Shown here one piece after another: positions 36,388 to 45,326 of a DNA stretch of 64,000 nt. Numbering within the stretch: the stretch's first letter is position 1; each line of letters begins with the position of its first letter. The stretch is from Noviherbaspirillum_A sp047237965 (GTDB taxonomy: Bacteria > Pseudomonadota > Gammaproteobacteria > Burkholderiales > Burkholderiaceae_D): the NCBI RefSeq assembly GCF_047237965.1, contig NZ_JBDFLX010000005.1:310001-374000 (forward strand). Reading direction: 5' to 3'. A program made the position numbers and the translations under genes. The notes under the pieces are model-generated. The model was not told the DNA's origin and did no database searches. It saw only the letters and a list, made by a program, of their open reading frames with translations.

Positions 36388-36952
36388 CGCCAGCGCATGC
36401 TGGCCGGCGCGGCCATGGTGGCCGCAGTCGCCTTTCTGGCGCGGCGCCCGGACCGCATGTCCGCGGCATCCTGGTAGGTTATTCGGCAATGAGCCTGGTG
36501 CCGACGGTGTTCTCGCACCGGCATGCCGGCCCGACGCATGCAATCCGCCTGCGTGGCGGCGTAGCGGGCGAGCTGTATGCCTTCAGCGCTTTCTGCTTCA
36601 CCCGTGGGGATGGCGGTGATGCTGCTGGGTAGCGTGCCGGCCTTCATGCTGGCGCTCGTCCGCGCCCCTGGGGGTGCAGGCAGTAGCATTTTGCCTTTGC
36701 TATCCGCAGCTTCTTGCAGGCTGGCGTGAGCGGTGGCGCGCTGCTGGCCTGACTGGCTTGGACAAGACCGGGGCACATTGACCCGAGCCCAGGCACGGCG
36801 ATCGTCGTTGCGGGTTACGACGAAGCGCCGCAGCGCGGTGCCAGAGTCAATCCGACCGGTATCGCCAAGCCAGTCAGGCCAGCAGCGCGAAGGGGACCAG
36901 CGCGGGCAGGCCTCGAGGCCGGGATGCCCACCCGCACTGGCTTGCTGCAAGC
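36388..36952. other. Gene-poor gap containing a large palindrome
   Basis: 565 bases between the TRAP permease and the fasciclin gene. Frames are open on both strands but carry no family pattern and overlap each other as mirror images because of the palindrome at 36739-36887. I see no credible gene here. Confidence 0.5.
36739..36887. repeat. 149-bp imperfect palindrome with 23-bp perfect ends
   Basis: The 23-bp sequence at 36739-36761 is exactly inverted at 36865-36887. The interior continues to pair imperfectly: CGTCGT against ACGACG near the centre, GACCGGGGCACATTGAC against GTCAATCCGACCGG, and others. The whole 149 bases can therefore fold into one long hairpin with a short centre near TGCGGGTT. 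It looks like a dispersed repeat or a miniature transposon-like element, with no target duplication recognised. Confidence 0.8.
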
Positions 36953-37408
36953 TTACTGGGGCATGATCACCGAATCGATCGCATGGATCACGCCGTTGTC
37001 GGCGGCAACGTCCGCCTTGACGACGGTGGCATTGTCAATGCCTACCTTGCCGCCATTCATGCTCACCGTGATCGGGCTGCCTTCAACGGTCTTGACCTTG
37101 CCGGCCTTCACATCACTGGCCATCACCTTGCCCGGCACCACGTGGTAGGTCAGCACCTTGGTCAGCGCTGCCTTGTCCTTCAGCAGCGCGTCGAGCTTGT
37201 CCTTGGGGATCTTGGCGAAGGCCGCATCGGTGGGCGCAAACACGGTGAATGGTCCCGGTCCCTTGAGCGTATCGACCAGGCCGGCCGCCTGCACCGCCGT
37301 CACCAGCGTGTTGAACGATCCCGCCGACTTGGCGGTGTCGACGATGTCGGCTGCCTGGGACAGGCCGGTTGCGATAGTCAGTGCAGCTGCGATGATGATT
37401 TTCTTCAT
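36953..37408 (-). CDS. Fasciclin (FAS1) domain secreted protein
   Basis: A 151-residue protein with a Sec signal peptide (KKIIIAAALTIATGLSQA, cleavage near residue 19) and a single FAS1 domain, including SFNTLVTAVQAAGLVDTLKGPGPFTVFAPTDAAFAKIP, the H-box region TYHVVPGKVMASDV and the final NGVIHAIDSVIMPQ. FAS1 proteins are periplasmic or secreted adhesion-type proteins; the precise role is unknown. GGAGTAGACA precedes the ATG. It is a stand-alone gene, divergent from the MerR regulator. Confidence 0.92.
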   Translation of the reverse strand: MKKIIIAAALTIATGLSQAADIVDTAKSAGSFNTLVTAVQAAGLVDTLKGPGPFTVFAPTDAAFAKIPKDKLDALLKDKAALTKVLTYHVVPGKVMASDVKAGKVKTVEGSPITVSMNGGKVGIDNATVVKADVAADNGVIHAIDSVIMPQ

Positions 37409-37637
37409 TGTCTACTCCTTCATGTGGACGACAGCACAGCGCAAAAGAGCGCTGCAAACGGAACCATGCGGATCAGCCGGCGTCCGCCGGTTCCGACCGG
37501 CGGATGGCCACTGCCTGCCAGGCTCGCCGCTGCTCCTGCTGCACCGGCGTGCTGGTGATGCTGAACCGCTGAGCCTGCAAGTTAGGCGGAAAAATCCTAT
37601 GCGTCCAGACTTTGTCCCGTTATAATCGGCACATTAA

Positions 37638-37655
37638 CGGTTCAATATCGGTTCA
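37638..37655. promoter_or_regulatory. Direct repeat before the MerR-family gene
   Basis: CGGTTCA occurs at 37638-37644 and 37649-37655, a repeat period of 11 bases or about one helical turn, ending three bases before the ATG of the MerR-type gene. TATAAT at 37621-37626 could be the -10 box, although no good -35 box is at the right distance. The repeat could be an autoregulatory operator. Confidence 0.4.
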
Positions 37656-37658
37656 CAC

Positions 37659-38645
37659 ATGGCAGATTCGATTAAAATCAAGGAAGTTTCCGAAGACCAA
37701 TCCGAGCGCAAGGGCATGCATCGAACGGGCGTGGCGGCGCGGCTGGCCGGCTTGTCGGTGGAAACCTTGCGGGTCTGGGAACGCCGCTATGCCCTCTCCG
37801 ACACCGACCGCTCCGTGCATGGGCAGCGGCTTTATTCGACGGAACAGGTGCGCCGCCTTGGCCTGCTGAAGCAGCTGGTGGATCAGGGCCACCCGATCGG
37901 CGTGCTGGCCGGCCTGCCGATGCGGCAACTGGAGGAAATGACGGCGTCGCAGACATTGCCCGCGACTGCGACCAAGCAGCTGATGCGGGTGGCGCTGCTC
38001 GGGGAAAGCCTGATCCGGCGGCTCGCCGCCGGCGGCCGCGCCAGCCTGGGGCTGGTGGTGCGCGCCAGTTGCGCCCAGCTGGCGCAAGCTGACACGGTAT
38101 TGCAGGGTGCGGATGCCGACCTGCTGCTGGTGGAGCTGTCCGAACTCGATGACAGTGCCGTGCCGCGGATCGTCGCCGCCCGGCGTGCCTGCGGCGCCGT
38201 GGCGGTGGTGGTGCTTTACCGGTTCTGCGCCAGCGCGACGATACGCCAGCTGCGCGCGCAGGGCTGCCTGGTGGCGCGGGTGCCGCCCGAACTGGGCGAG
38301 CTGCTGCTGCTGTGCCGGGCGGCGCTGGCGAATGCCCGGCCGCCGCTGCGCGAGCGCGGCCCCGCCGCCGAAGCGCCGCGTCCGCGCCGGTTCAGCGACG
38401 AGGCGCTGCTGGACATGGCCGCCGCGGCCAGCCGCGTGGACTGCGAATGTCCGCGCCATCTCGTCGACATCATGATGACGATAGGCAGCTTCGAGCGATA
38501 CAGCGCGCAATGCGCATCGCGCAACGAGGCCGATGCGCAGCTGCATCAGGCGCTGCAGGTAGCGGCCGGCCAGGCGCTCACCATCCTCGAGGGCGCCATG
38601 GAAAGGCTGGCGCGGGCCGAAGGCCTGCCCCTGCCGCCGGCCTGA
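37659..38645 (+). CDS. MerR-family regulator with large effector domain
   Basis: A 328-residue regulator. The N-terminal MerR helix-turn-helix is RTGVAARLAGLSVETLRVWERRYAL at about 22-46, with the wing and helix continuing RLYSTEQVRRLGLLKQLVDQGHPIGVLAGL. This long form, WERRYG-like, belongs to the CarH/LitR group. The middle third resembles the Rossmann-like fold of B12-binding domains (DADLLLVELSELDDSAVPRIVAARRACGAVAVVVLYRF), but the DxHxxG cobalamin motif is absent. Therefore light or B12 sensing cannot be claimed. It is divergent from the fasciclin gene, and the target genes are unknown. Confidence 0.82.
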   Translation: MADSIKIKEVSEDQSERKGMHRTGVAARLAGLSVETLRVWERRYALSDTDRSVHGQRLYSTEQVRRLGLLKQLVDQGHPIGVLAGLPMRQLEEMTASQTLPATATKQLMRVALLGESLIRRLAAGGRASLGLVVRASCAQLAQADTVLQGADADLLLVELSELDDSAVPRIVAARRACGAVAVVVLYRFCASATIRQLRAQGCLVARVPPELGELLLLCRAALANARPPLRERGPAAEAPRPRRFSDEALLDMAAAASRVDCECPRHLVDIMMTIGSFERYSAQCASRNEADAQLHQALQVAAGQALTILEGAMERLARAEGLPLPPA

Positions 38646-38674
38646 GCCGGACGGGAAGGGACAGGGCATTGTCG

Positions 38675-40231
38675 CTACGCGACGCGCCGCTCCTGCCCGG
38701 CCCAGTAGCGCTCCCTGACTTCCTTGCGCGACAGCTTGCCGTTCGCATTCTTCGGCAGCTCGCTGACAAAATCGATCGAGCGCGGCTTCTTGAAGTCGGC
38801 CAGCAGGTCGCGGCAGTGCGCCATCAGGTCGGCCTGGCTTGCCGCGTGGCCGGGCCGCAGCACCACCACCGCCTTTACCGCCTCGCCCCACACCGGGTCG
38901 GGCACGCCGACCACGCAGGTCTCGTAGACGGCGGCATGGCGGTACAGCGCCTGCTCGATCTCCGACGGATACACATTGAAGCCGCCGGAAATGATCATCT
39001 CCTTCTTGCGGTCGACGATGTACAGATAACCCTGGGCGTCCATGCGCGCCAGGTCGCCGGTATGCAGCCAGCCGTCCTTCAGCGCCGCGGCGGACAGTTC
39101 CGGTTCACGCCAGTAGCCCGCGAATACATCCGGGCCGCGGATCACGATCTCGCCGACCTCCCCTTGCGCCACCGGCTTGCCGTCATCATCGACCAGCCGC
39201 AGTTCCGATTCGCTGAAGATGCGGCCACAGGATGACAGCAGCGCCTCGCGTCCTTGCTCCAGCGCGATGCGATGGTCCTGCGTGCTCAGCGCCACCAGCC
39301 CGCCGGTTGTCTCGCCGGCGCCGTATCCCTGCGACAGCACCGGTCCGAATACCTGCCAGGCCTCGCGGATGCGCGACGGCGCCATCGGCGCCGAGCCATA
39401 GGTCACCTGCTTCAGGGAACCCAGGTCATAGTCCTTCACGCGCGGATGCGCCACCAGCATGTTGATCATGGTCGGCACCAGGAAGCAGGCGCTCACCCGG
39501 TAGCGCTGGATAGACGCCAGGAAAGCCTCGGGCTCGAAGCGCTCATGCAGCAGGATCGCGCCGCCCTGGAACAGGTAGGGCTGGATGAACATGCCACTGG
39601 CATGGGTGATAGGCCCGGCCAGGGCCAGCACGTCGCCGGGTTCGGCACGCAGGCGGTTCATCACCACCTTGCGCAGCGAGGCCATGCGGTTGCCCACGGT
39701 CTGCATCGCCGCCTTGAGCTTGCCGGTCGAACCCGAGGTGTAATGCAGCACGGCCAGTTCGTCCGGCGACATGTCGGCATCCGGGCTGGTCGTGCCGGAT
39801 TGCGCCAGCAGCGCCTCGTAGTCCAGAAAGCCGTCGCAGGCCGCGCCGAAGACGATGAAACTGCGTACGCTGGGCAGCGACGGCGCCAGCTCGGCGATGG
39901 CGGCGGCATGCGCCGGCCCGGCCAGCATCAGTACCGGCTCGGCATTGCCGGCGGTATCGACCACTTCCGGGCGCGACAGCCGCGCATTGAGCGCCACCTT
40001 CACCAGGCCGGCCTTGTACAGCGCGCATTCCAGCTCGATCAGTTCCGGCCGGTTCCACGATTGCACCGCAATGCGGTCGCCCCTGCTGGCGCCCAATGCC
40101 AGCAGGGCGTTGGCCAGGCGGCTGGAACGCTCGTCGAGCTGGCGGAAGGTGGTGACTGCATCATTGAAGATGATGGCGGGCCGGTCCGGCCAGTACTGCG
40201 CACAGCGTGTGATGAAGCGCCCTTGATTCAT
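38675..40231 (-). CDS. AMP-forming acyl-CoA synthetase
   Basis: A 518-residue ANL-superfamily enzyme. It shows the ATP-binding YTSGSTGKLKAAMQ loop, the YGAGETTGG motif, GWLHTGDLARMD, the hinge region KKEMIISGGFNVYPSEIEQAL and the C-terminal catalytic lysine in NANGKLSRKEVRERY. It activates a carboxylic acid to the CoA thioester with ATP, and the chain or ring substrate is unknown. It is divergent from a Bug receptor gene (40449) and near a LysR/acyl-CoA dehydrogenase pair, which suggests uptake, activation and oxidation of one carboxylic acid. Confidence 0.9.
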   Translation of the reverse strand: MNQGRFITRCAQYWPDRPAIIFNDAVTTFRQLDERSSRLANALLALGASRGDRIAVQSWNRPELIELECALYKAGLVKVALNARLSRPEVVDTAGNAEPVLMLAGPAHAAAIAELAPSLPSVRSFIVFGAACDGFLDYEALLAQSGTTSPDADMSPDELAVLHYTSGSTGKLKAAMQTVGNRMASLRKVVMNRLRAEPGDVLALAGPITHASGMFIQPYLFQGGAILLHERFEPEAFLASIQRYRVSACFLVPTMINMLVAHPRVKDYDLGSLKQVTYGSAPMAPSRIREAWQVFGPVLSQGYGAGETTGGLVALSTQDHRIALEQGREALLSSCGRIFSESELRLVDDDGKPVAQGEVGEIVIRGPDVFAGYWREPELSAAALKDGWLHTGDLARMDAQGYLYIVDRKKEMIISGGFNVYPSEIEQALYRHAAVYETCVVGVPDPVWGEAVKAVVVLRPGHAASQADLMAHCRDLLADFKKPRSIDFVSELPKNANGKLSRKEVRERYWAGQERRVA

Positions 40232-40448
40232 GAAAGTCTCCTGTTGGTCATCGATGGAAACGATGATAGGAGCGGCATGCCGGCAGGCTGATAATGCCCT
40301 GCATGGCTTTCATAACTCTGCGGAATGGCCCGCTGCCACGACGCAATAACGCGGCGGCATCGCCGGGCGGCATGGCGGAATGATGCTTCGCCAGCCCTGG
40401 CGGAAAATACCTGCTGATCCCGGCATAACGATTCCAAGGAGACTGAAG

Positions 40449-41426
40449 ATGATCGGATTCAAACGACTCAACCGCATGCTCGCCGCCGGCGCCATGCTGT
40501 CATGCGCCGCGCTTGCCGGCGCCGCCGGAAAATACCCGGACAGGCCGGTGAAGCTGGTAGTGCCCTTTTCCGCGGGCGGGCAGTTCGACATTGCCGCCCG
40601 CATGCTGGCCCAGTTCGCATCGAAGGAACTCGGGCAGGCGGTCATCGTGGAGAACGTGCCCGGTGGCGGCGGCAACATCGGCGCCGCCAAGGTCGCGGCC
40701 GCGCCGGCCGATGGCTATTCCCTGCTGACGCTGGGCGGCAACCACACCATTGCCCAGGCGCTCTATGCCAAGCCGGGCTATCGCATCGAGACGGATTTCA
40801 CGCCGATCTCGATGGTCACGGTCGCGCCGCATGTGGTGCTGGTCAACGCCACGCTGCCCGTCAACACCTTCCCGGAACTGGTCAGCCTCGCCAAGCGCAG
40901 CCCGGGCACGCTGAGCTACGGCAGCCCCGGCATCGGCACCTCCATGCACCTGACCTTCGAGATGATCAAGGCCAACTACGGGCTGGACATCCTGCATGTT
41001 CCCTACAAGGGTGGCGCCAACATGCTGGCCGACCTCGCCGCCGGCCAGATCAAGACCGGCATCGTCGCACTGGCGCCCGCAAAGGAATTCATCAGCACCG
41101 GCCGCATCCGGCCCCTCGCCGTAACCAGCAAGACCCGCTCGCCGGCATTGCCTGATGTGCCGTCGCTGTCGGAGCTGGGCTATCCTGCGCTGGATGCCGG
41201 CAGCTGGATGGGCCTGGCAGGGCCGAAGAGTTTGCCGCCAGAGATCGTGCAGCGCTGGAACGGCATCGTGCATGCCTTCCTGGCCGACCCGGCCAGCAGC
41301 CGCAAGCTGGAAGAGATGGCCTTCAGGCTCTGGCCTTCCACCCCGGACGAATTCGGCAAGCAGCTGCGCAGCGAGGTCGAGGCGTATGGCAAGGTCGTGA
41401 GGGAGAACAAGATCATGGCGCAGTAG
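40449..41426 (+). CDS. Bug/TctC-type periplasmic solute-binding protein
   Basis: A 325-residue receptor with a signal peptide (about 1-24, AGAMLSCAALAGAAG) followed by KYPDRPVKLVVPFSAGGQFDIAARMLAQ, the ENVPGGGGNIGAAKV motif and VPYKGGANMLADLAAGQIKTGIVAL. AAGGAGACTGAAG precedes the ATG at 40449, so the longer frame from 40380 is not used. It binds a carboxylate in the periplasm and is divergent from the acyl-CoA synthetase gene, whose substrate it may supply. No TctA/TctB permease genes are next to it. Confidence 0.9.
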   Translation: MIGFKRLNRMLAAGAMLSCAALAGAAGKYPDRPVKLVVPFSAGGQFDIAARMLAQFASKELGQAVIVENVPGGGGNIGAAKVAAAPADGYSLLTLGGNHTIAQALYAKPGYRIETDFTPISMVTVAPHVVLVNATLPVNTFPELVSLAKRSPGTLSYGSPGIGTSMHLTFEMIKANYGLDILHVPYKGGANMLADLAAGQIKTGIVALAPAKEFISTGRIRPLAVTSKTRSPALPDVPSLSELGYPALDAGSWMGLAGPKSLPPEIVQRWNGIVHAFLADPASSRKLEEMAFRLWPSTPDEFGKQLRSEVEAYGKVVRENKIMAQ

Positions 41427-41453
41427 CTGCGCCCCGGCCAGGAGGATGCGGCA

Positions 41454-42308
41454 ATGCCCGGAAAGCTTTTGATTGCGGCAGGCATGCTTGCCACGGTTTC
41501 GCTGGCTGGCACGGCGCTGGGCAAGCGCCGCTGGAAAGAAGGCACGAGCATGCTGCGCGAGCGCATTGAAGCGGCACGCCTGCCTGTGGTGCCGGGCACC
41601 GTTGATCTCGACGCGCTCGATGCGCTGCCCGCGCTGGTACAGCGCTATTTCCGCGCAGTGCTGCAGCAGGGTATGCCCATGGTGGCCAGCGTGCGGATGC
41701 AGCATCGCGGCATGTTCAACATGGGCGGCCAGGCCGCCAGCTGGAAACCGTTCCGATCGGATCAGCTGGTCGTCACCCGTCGCCCGGGCTTTGACTGGGA
41801 TGCACGGATCATGATGATGCCGGGGCTGCCTGTCCATGTTCACGATGCTTATGCTGCCGGCGAGGGCGTGCTGCATGCCGCCCTGCTCGGACTTGTTTCG
41901 CTGGCCGACATGCGCGGCGGCGCCGGCATCGCGCAGGGCGAACTGATGCGCTTCCTGGCCGAAGCCGCCTGGTATCCGACGGCGCTGCTTCCCGGCCAGG
42001 GCGTGCGCTGGGAAGCGGTCGATGCCAGCGAGGCGCGCGCAACGCTGACAGACGGCTCGGTCAGCGTGGCCCTGCAGTTCCGCTTCAATGCCGAAGGGCT
42101 GATCGACACCGTGCGAGCCGAAGCGCGCGGCCGCACGGTGGGCAAGCGCATCGTCCCGACGCCGTGGCAGGGACGGTTCTGGAACTACCAGAGGCGATCC
42201 GGCATGCTGGTGCCGCTGGAAGGCGAAGTGGCATGGTTGACGGCCGAGGGCGCGCTGCCTTACTGGCGCGGCAGCATCACGGACATCAAGTACCAGGCCG
42301 CCGGCTAG
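41454..42308 (+). CDS. DUF6544-like protein of unknown function
   Basis: A 284-residue protein with an N-terminal hydrophobic segment (LLIAAGMLATVSLAGTAL) that anchors it or acts as a signal. The body has patterns I associate with the DUF6544/DUF6920 family: LPALVQRYFRAVL, VRMQHRGMFNMGG, FDWDARIMMMPGLPVHVHDAY and a C-terminal IVPTPWQGRFWNYQ with VPLEGEVAW. No catalytic motif is clear and the function is unknown. It starts 27 bases after the Bug gene on the same strand and ends by overlapping the convergent LysR gene by four bases. Confidence 0.7.
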   Translation: MPGKLLIAAGMLATVSLAGTALGKRRWKEGTSMLRERIEAARLPVVPGTVDLDALDALPALVQRYFRAVLQQGMPMVASVRMQHRGMFNMGGQAASWKPFRSDQLVVTRRPGFDWDARIMMMPGLPVHVHDAYAAGEGVLHAALLGLVSLADMRGGAGIAQGELMRFLAEAAWYPTALLPGQGVRWEAVDASEARATLTDGSVSVALQFRFNAEGLIDTVRAEARGRTVGKRIVPTPWQGRFWNYQRRSGMLVPLEGEVAWLTAEGALPYWRGSITDIKYQAAG

Positions 42309-43258
42309 GACGCCGGCAGTTGGTCAGCGGCGCAATGCTGGCGCAGCAATTCGATGAAGCGCACCGTCAGCGGCGACAGGTAAGCGCCGCGGCGCGTGGT
42401 GATGCCCACCACGCGCGGCCAGCGCGCCTCGCTCAGCGACAGGCTCGCCAAGCCCTGGCCGAAGTGCTGCTTCAGGGTCGATTCCCCCGTCACGCTCAAC
42501 AGGTCGGTTGCCCGAACCACGCTCATCAGCGAAGCGATCGATGAATTCGACTCGATCACCACGTTCGGCGGCGGCAGGCCGTGCTCGGCGAAGCGGGCTT
42601 CCACCGCGCGCCGCGCCATCACATTCGGGCCAGCCAGTATCCAGGACTGCCTGGCCAGGTCGTCGAAGCACAGATGCGGCGCCGAGAACACCGGATGGCC
42701 CTCGCGCCCCACCACCCGCAGGTCGTCGGTGAACAGCGGCTGCTGCTCGAAGTCGCTGTCCTCGACATGCATCAGCGCGCTGATGCAGAAATCCAGGTCC
42801 CCCAGGCGCAGCGCGCCGAACAGCTTGTCGTTCAGGCCGACCGTCACCTGCATGCGTGCCGCCGGCCGCTGCCGCAGCAGCGCCGCGCAGGCCCCGGCAA
42901 AGAAATGCTCGGCATAGTTGGGCGAGATACCGGCCCTGATCAGGCCCACCTTGCCCAGGTACAGGTCATTGGCTTCCTTGACGGCTTCATCCAGCCCCGA
43001 GCGGGCTGTCCTGACGCGCTCGTAGAAGGCCTGTCCGGCAACGGTCAATACCATGCCCTTGGCAGTGCGCTCGAACAGGGGGATCTGCAGTTCGCGTTCC
43101 AGCCGCTGGATGCCCTTGGTCAGGGCCGGCTGCGTGGCGCCCACCGCTTCCGAGGCGCGGCCCACATGGCCGGCGTGGGCAACAGCAAGAAAATAATCCA
43201 GGTCTTCCAGTCTCACTTCATTCCCGCCCGTTATCGACATGCCGCGGGCCATCATCAC
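42305..43258 (-). CDS. LysR-family transcriptional regulator
   Basis: A 317-residue regulator. The helix-turn-helix is at about 16-75 (LEDLDYFLAVAHAGHVGRASEAVGATQPALTKGIQRLERELQIPLFERTAKGM), followed by the periplasmic-binding-like co-inducer domain. It is divergent from an acyl-CoA dehydrogenase gene starting at 43314, the classic LysR arrangement, so it probably activates that gene in response to an acyl compound. The start is uncertain by up to 14 residues, because several ATGs and a GTG lie at the head of the frame. Confidence 0.9.
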   Translation of the reverse strand: MMMARGMSITGGNEVRLEDLDYFLAVAHAGHVGRASEAVGATQPALTKGIQRLERELQIPLFERTAKGMVLTVAGQAFYERVRTARSGLDEAVKEANDLYLGKVGLIRAGISPNYAEHFFAGACAALLRQRPAARMQVTVGLNDKLFGALRLGDLDFCISALMHVEDSDFEQQPLFTDDLRVVGREGHPVFSAPHLCFDDLARQSWILAGPNVMARRAVEARFAEHGLPPPNVVIESNSSIASLMSVVRATDLLSVTGESTLKQHFGQGLASLSLSEARWPRVVGITTRRGAYLSPLTVRFIELLRQHCAADQLPAS

Positions 43259-43313
43259 ACGCTGCCTTTGGCAGTGTCAACATGGGACATCCCAACCATC
43301 ATGCGAGCTTCGA

Positions 43314-44477
43314 ATGAACGATACCGCCCAGCCCGACTTTGCCGCCCTGCGCCAGCGGCTCCACGCGTATCTGCAGGACGAACTGCTGCCGTTTGAACAG
43401 CGGCATGGCATCGGCTATGAAGACCGCCTGCCCAAAGACACCGTGCGCGCCCTGTGGCAGCGCTCGCGCGAACTCGGCCTGTATGGCCCGCAGTTGCCGC
43501 GGTCGCTCGGCGGGGCCGGCCTGTCGGTGTCGCAGCTATGCCTGCTCAAGGATGATGTCGCCGCTTCCGGCGCGGTGCTGTTTCCCCATGTGCTGGGCGA
43601 CTGGGGCGGACCGGCCCGCATCGGCAACCTGGTCAAACATGCCACGCCTTATCAGGTGGAAAACTATATCCTCCCCTGCATACGCGGCGAAAAGGGCGCC
43701 TGCTTCGCCATGACCGAAGCAGGCTCGGGCTCGGATGCCGCCAGCATCCAGACCCGCGCGGTGCGCGACGGCGACGACTACGTGATCACCGGGCGCAAGC
43801 ACTACATCACCGCGTCCGCCTTCGCCGACTTCGCCATCGTGATGTGCGTCACCGACCCGGACAAGGGCGCCGACGGCATCTCCGCCATCCTGGTGGACCT
43901 CGACCGGCCGGGCGTGACCCTGTCCTACGACTATCTGCCGATGACGGGCCAGCATGTGGATGCCGACATCGACATGCAGCAGGTCCGGGTGCCTGCGGCC
44001 AACCTGATCGGCGGCGAAGGCGCGGGCTTCAGGATCGCGATGGACCGCATCAGCGTCAACCGGCTGCTGCACTGCCCCACCATGACCGGGCTGGCGCGCC
44101 AAGCCTACCGGATGTCGGTCGAGTATGCGCAACACCGCCAGCAGTTCGGCGGCCCGATCAGCCGCTTTCAGGCGATCCAGCACATGCTGGCCGACATGGC
44201 TACTGCGCTGTTCGCCTGCGACAGCATGGTGATGGCGGCGGCCGCGCTGGCCGACCAGGGGCGGGACGTCCGCAAGGAAGCTTCGATGTGCAAGCTGTTC
44301 GTCTCGGAACGCTGCTTCGAGATCGCCGACCGGGCCATGCAGATCCACGGCAATGTGGGCGTGACCAAAAACCATCCGGTGGAATTCATCTTCCGCCGGC
44401 TGCGGCTGTACCGCATCGTCACCGGCACCAGCGAGATCCAGCGCAATACGATTGCGAAGGAAATCCTGCGGGCCTAG
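43314..44477 (+). CDS. Acyl-CoA dehydrogenase
   Basis: A 387-residue FAD enzyme of beta-oxidation-type dehydrogenation. The N-terminal helical domain is followed by CFAMTEAGSGSDAASIQTRAV (the FAD/substrate strand), GRKHYITASAFADFAIVMC, and the C-terminal helices with YAQHRQQFGGPISRFQAIQHMLADM and QIHGNVGVTKNHPVEFIFRRLRLYRIVTGTSEIQRNTIAKEIL. The Glu base is not at the usual late position, consistent with several family members, and the acyl specificity cannot be named. ATG at 43314 was chosen because the earlier frame start lies in the LysR gene. It is divergent from the LysR regulator. Confidence 0.9.
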   Translation: MNDTAQPDFAALRQRLHAYLQDELLPFEQRHGIGYEDRLPKDTVRALWQRSRELGLYGPQLPRSLGGAGLSVSQLCLLKDDVAASGAVLFPHVLGDWGGPARIGNLVKHATPYQVENYILPCIRGEKGACFAMTEAGSGSDAASIQTRAVRDGDDYVITGRKHYITASAFADFAIVMCVTDPDKGADGISAILVDLDRPGVTLSYDYLPMTGQHVDADIDMQQVRVPAANLIGGEGAGFRIAMDRISVNRLLHCPTMTGLARQAYRMSVEYAQHRQQFGGPISRFQAIQHMLADMATALFACDSMVMAAAALADQGRDVRKEASMCKLFVSERCFEIADRAMQIHGNVGVTKNHPVEFIFRRLRLYRIVTGTSEIQRNTIAKEILRA

Positions 44478-44542
44478 CTTCTTCCTTACCCGAAGCGCAA
44501 GGCGTGAGCGGGCAGGATTTCCGGTGCAGGCAAGCAGGCGCA

Positions 44543-44701
44543 TCAGCGCCGCCTGCTTCTTTCCTCCCGTTCCGCCTCCACCAGTTCCCAGCCCAGCTGG
44601 CGGCGGATTTCCTGGCAACTCGGCGGTGGCTGATGCTGGGCCTGCCGGCGCGCCATGTACTCCCTGACCTGTTCCTTGCTCGGTTTTACGGTATTGACCA
44701 T
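44543..44701 (-). CDS. Small protein with EIRRQLGW motif, copy 1
   Basis: A 52-residue hydrophilic protein: MVNTVKPSKEQVREYMARRQ, then AQHQPPPSCQEIRRQLGW and an acidic-basic tail. GGAGGTGTGAA precedes the ATG at 44701, which decides the start over an ATG 28 codons earlier. It has a clear paralogue at 53422-53583 (shared pattern KPxxEQVRx9HxPPPxxxEIRRQLGW). The two sit at the outer ends of the double-glycine peptide locus, both pointing outward. No family is recognised. The pattern is compact and helical and could be a small regulator or an immunity protein, which is a guess. Confidence 0.75.
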   Translation of the reverse strand: MVNTVKPSKEQVREYMARRQAQHQPPPSCQEIRRQLGWELVEAEREERSRRR

Positions 44702-44852
44702 TTCACACCTCCATCGGTGCAGCACCATGCAAGCCGGACGGTCCGGTACTGCCATGAACGCCGGCTTGTCGTGGCACCTGACCATAAGATAGTGTCTGGC
44801 GGCTGCAAGGAAAGGCTTTTACTGTTTCAGTGTGTTACGGCGCAGGGAGCGC

Positions 44853-45071
44853 TCAGCTTTCTTCCACGCCTTCGCCGCAGCGCCCGGCCTGCGGATGCAC
44901 CGATGGCAGCCATAATGTCCACAACATCAAGAGCGGCGCCTGCAGACAGGCCAGGCATGCCACGCAAATGGCCGCCACGGCGTGTCCGTGCATACCAGGC
45001 GTGACCTCATCGGTCGGGCTCGTATGCTTGTGGCGACCTTGCCTGAAGTCGATCGGTATCACGGTACCCAT
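44853..45071 (-). CDS. Small single-helix membrane protein
   Basis: A 72-residue protein: a charged N-terminus MGTVIPIDFRQGRHKH, then a hydrophobic segment (AVAAICVACLACLQAPLLML with WTLWLP following) and a short polar end. Four cysteines are present, three of them in or next to the membrane part. AGGAGAACGCC precedes the ATG at 45071, which supports the start and the gene. It lies 335 bases upstream of, and divergent from, the first double-glycine peptide gene, next to its sigma-54 promoter. I do not recognise the family; a role in immunity or export is possible from position only. Confidence 0.55.
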   Translation of the reverse strand: MGTVIPIDFRQGRHKHTSPTDEVTPGMHGHAVAAICVACLACLQAPLLMLWTLWLPSVHPQAGRCGEGVEES

Positions 45072-45212
45072 GGCGTTCTCCTGTATCGCCGCCTGTCCGG
45101 CTTGCAATCCTTCACGCAGGGAACATGCCAGGCCAGCCTGCTGGCATCAGATACCGCGCCGCCAGCACTGCAGGCAGGCAATGTCGCGTGGCATACGACA
45201 CCAGGCGGCGGG

Positions 45213-45238
45213 GTGTCTGTCGCTGCCGTACAGCGCGA
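45213..45238 (+). promoter_or_regulatory. Candidate upstream activator site, copy A
   Basis: This 26-base stretch (GTGTCTGTC, then TGCC, TAC and GCGA) recurs in the same orientation relative to the other peptide gene at 53061-53086 on the reverse strand, with 19 or so of 26 positions shared. It lies about 90 bases upstream of the sigma-54 -24 element, the usual place for enhancer binding. The activator encoded at 46969 is the obvious candidate to bind it. Confidence 0.45.
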
Positions 45239-45326
45239 GGCGCCAAATACGCCTTATGGAGCGGATTCCTTTCCGGTTCATCAACGATATGGGGCTTTTT
45301 ACCGCGTTTGAAGCCGCTGCGCGGGC

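Noticed and set aside
36330..36950. 206-codon reverse frame after the TRAP operon
   Set aside because: It runs into the dctM 3' end and through the 149-base palindrome, so both strands give similar nonsense sequence.
44702..44850. TGGCAC near 44778 as a third sigma-54 promoter
   Set aside because: It has a -24-like box on the + strand, but no GC pair at the required distance and no gene in the right direction.
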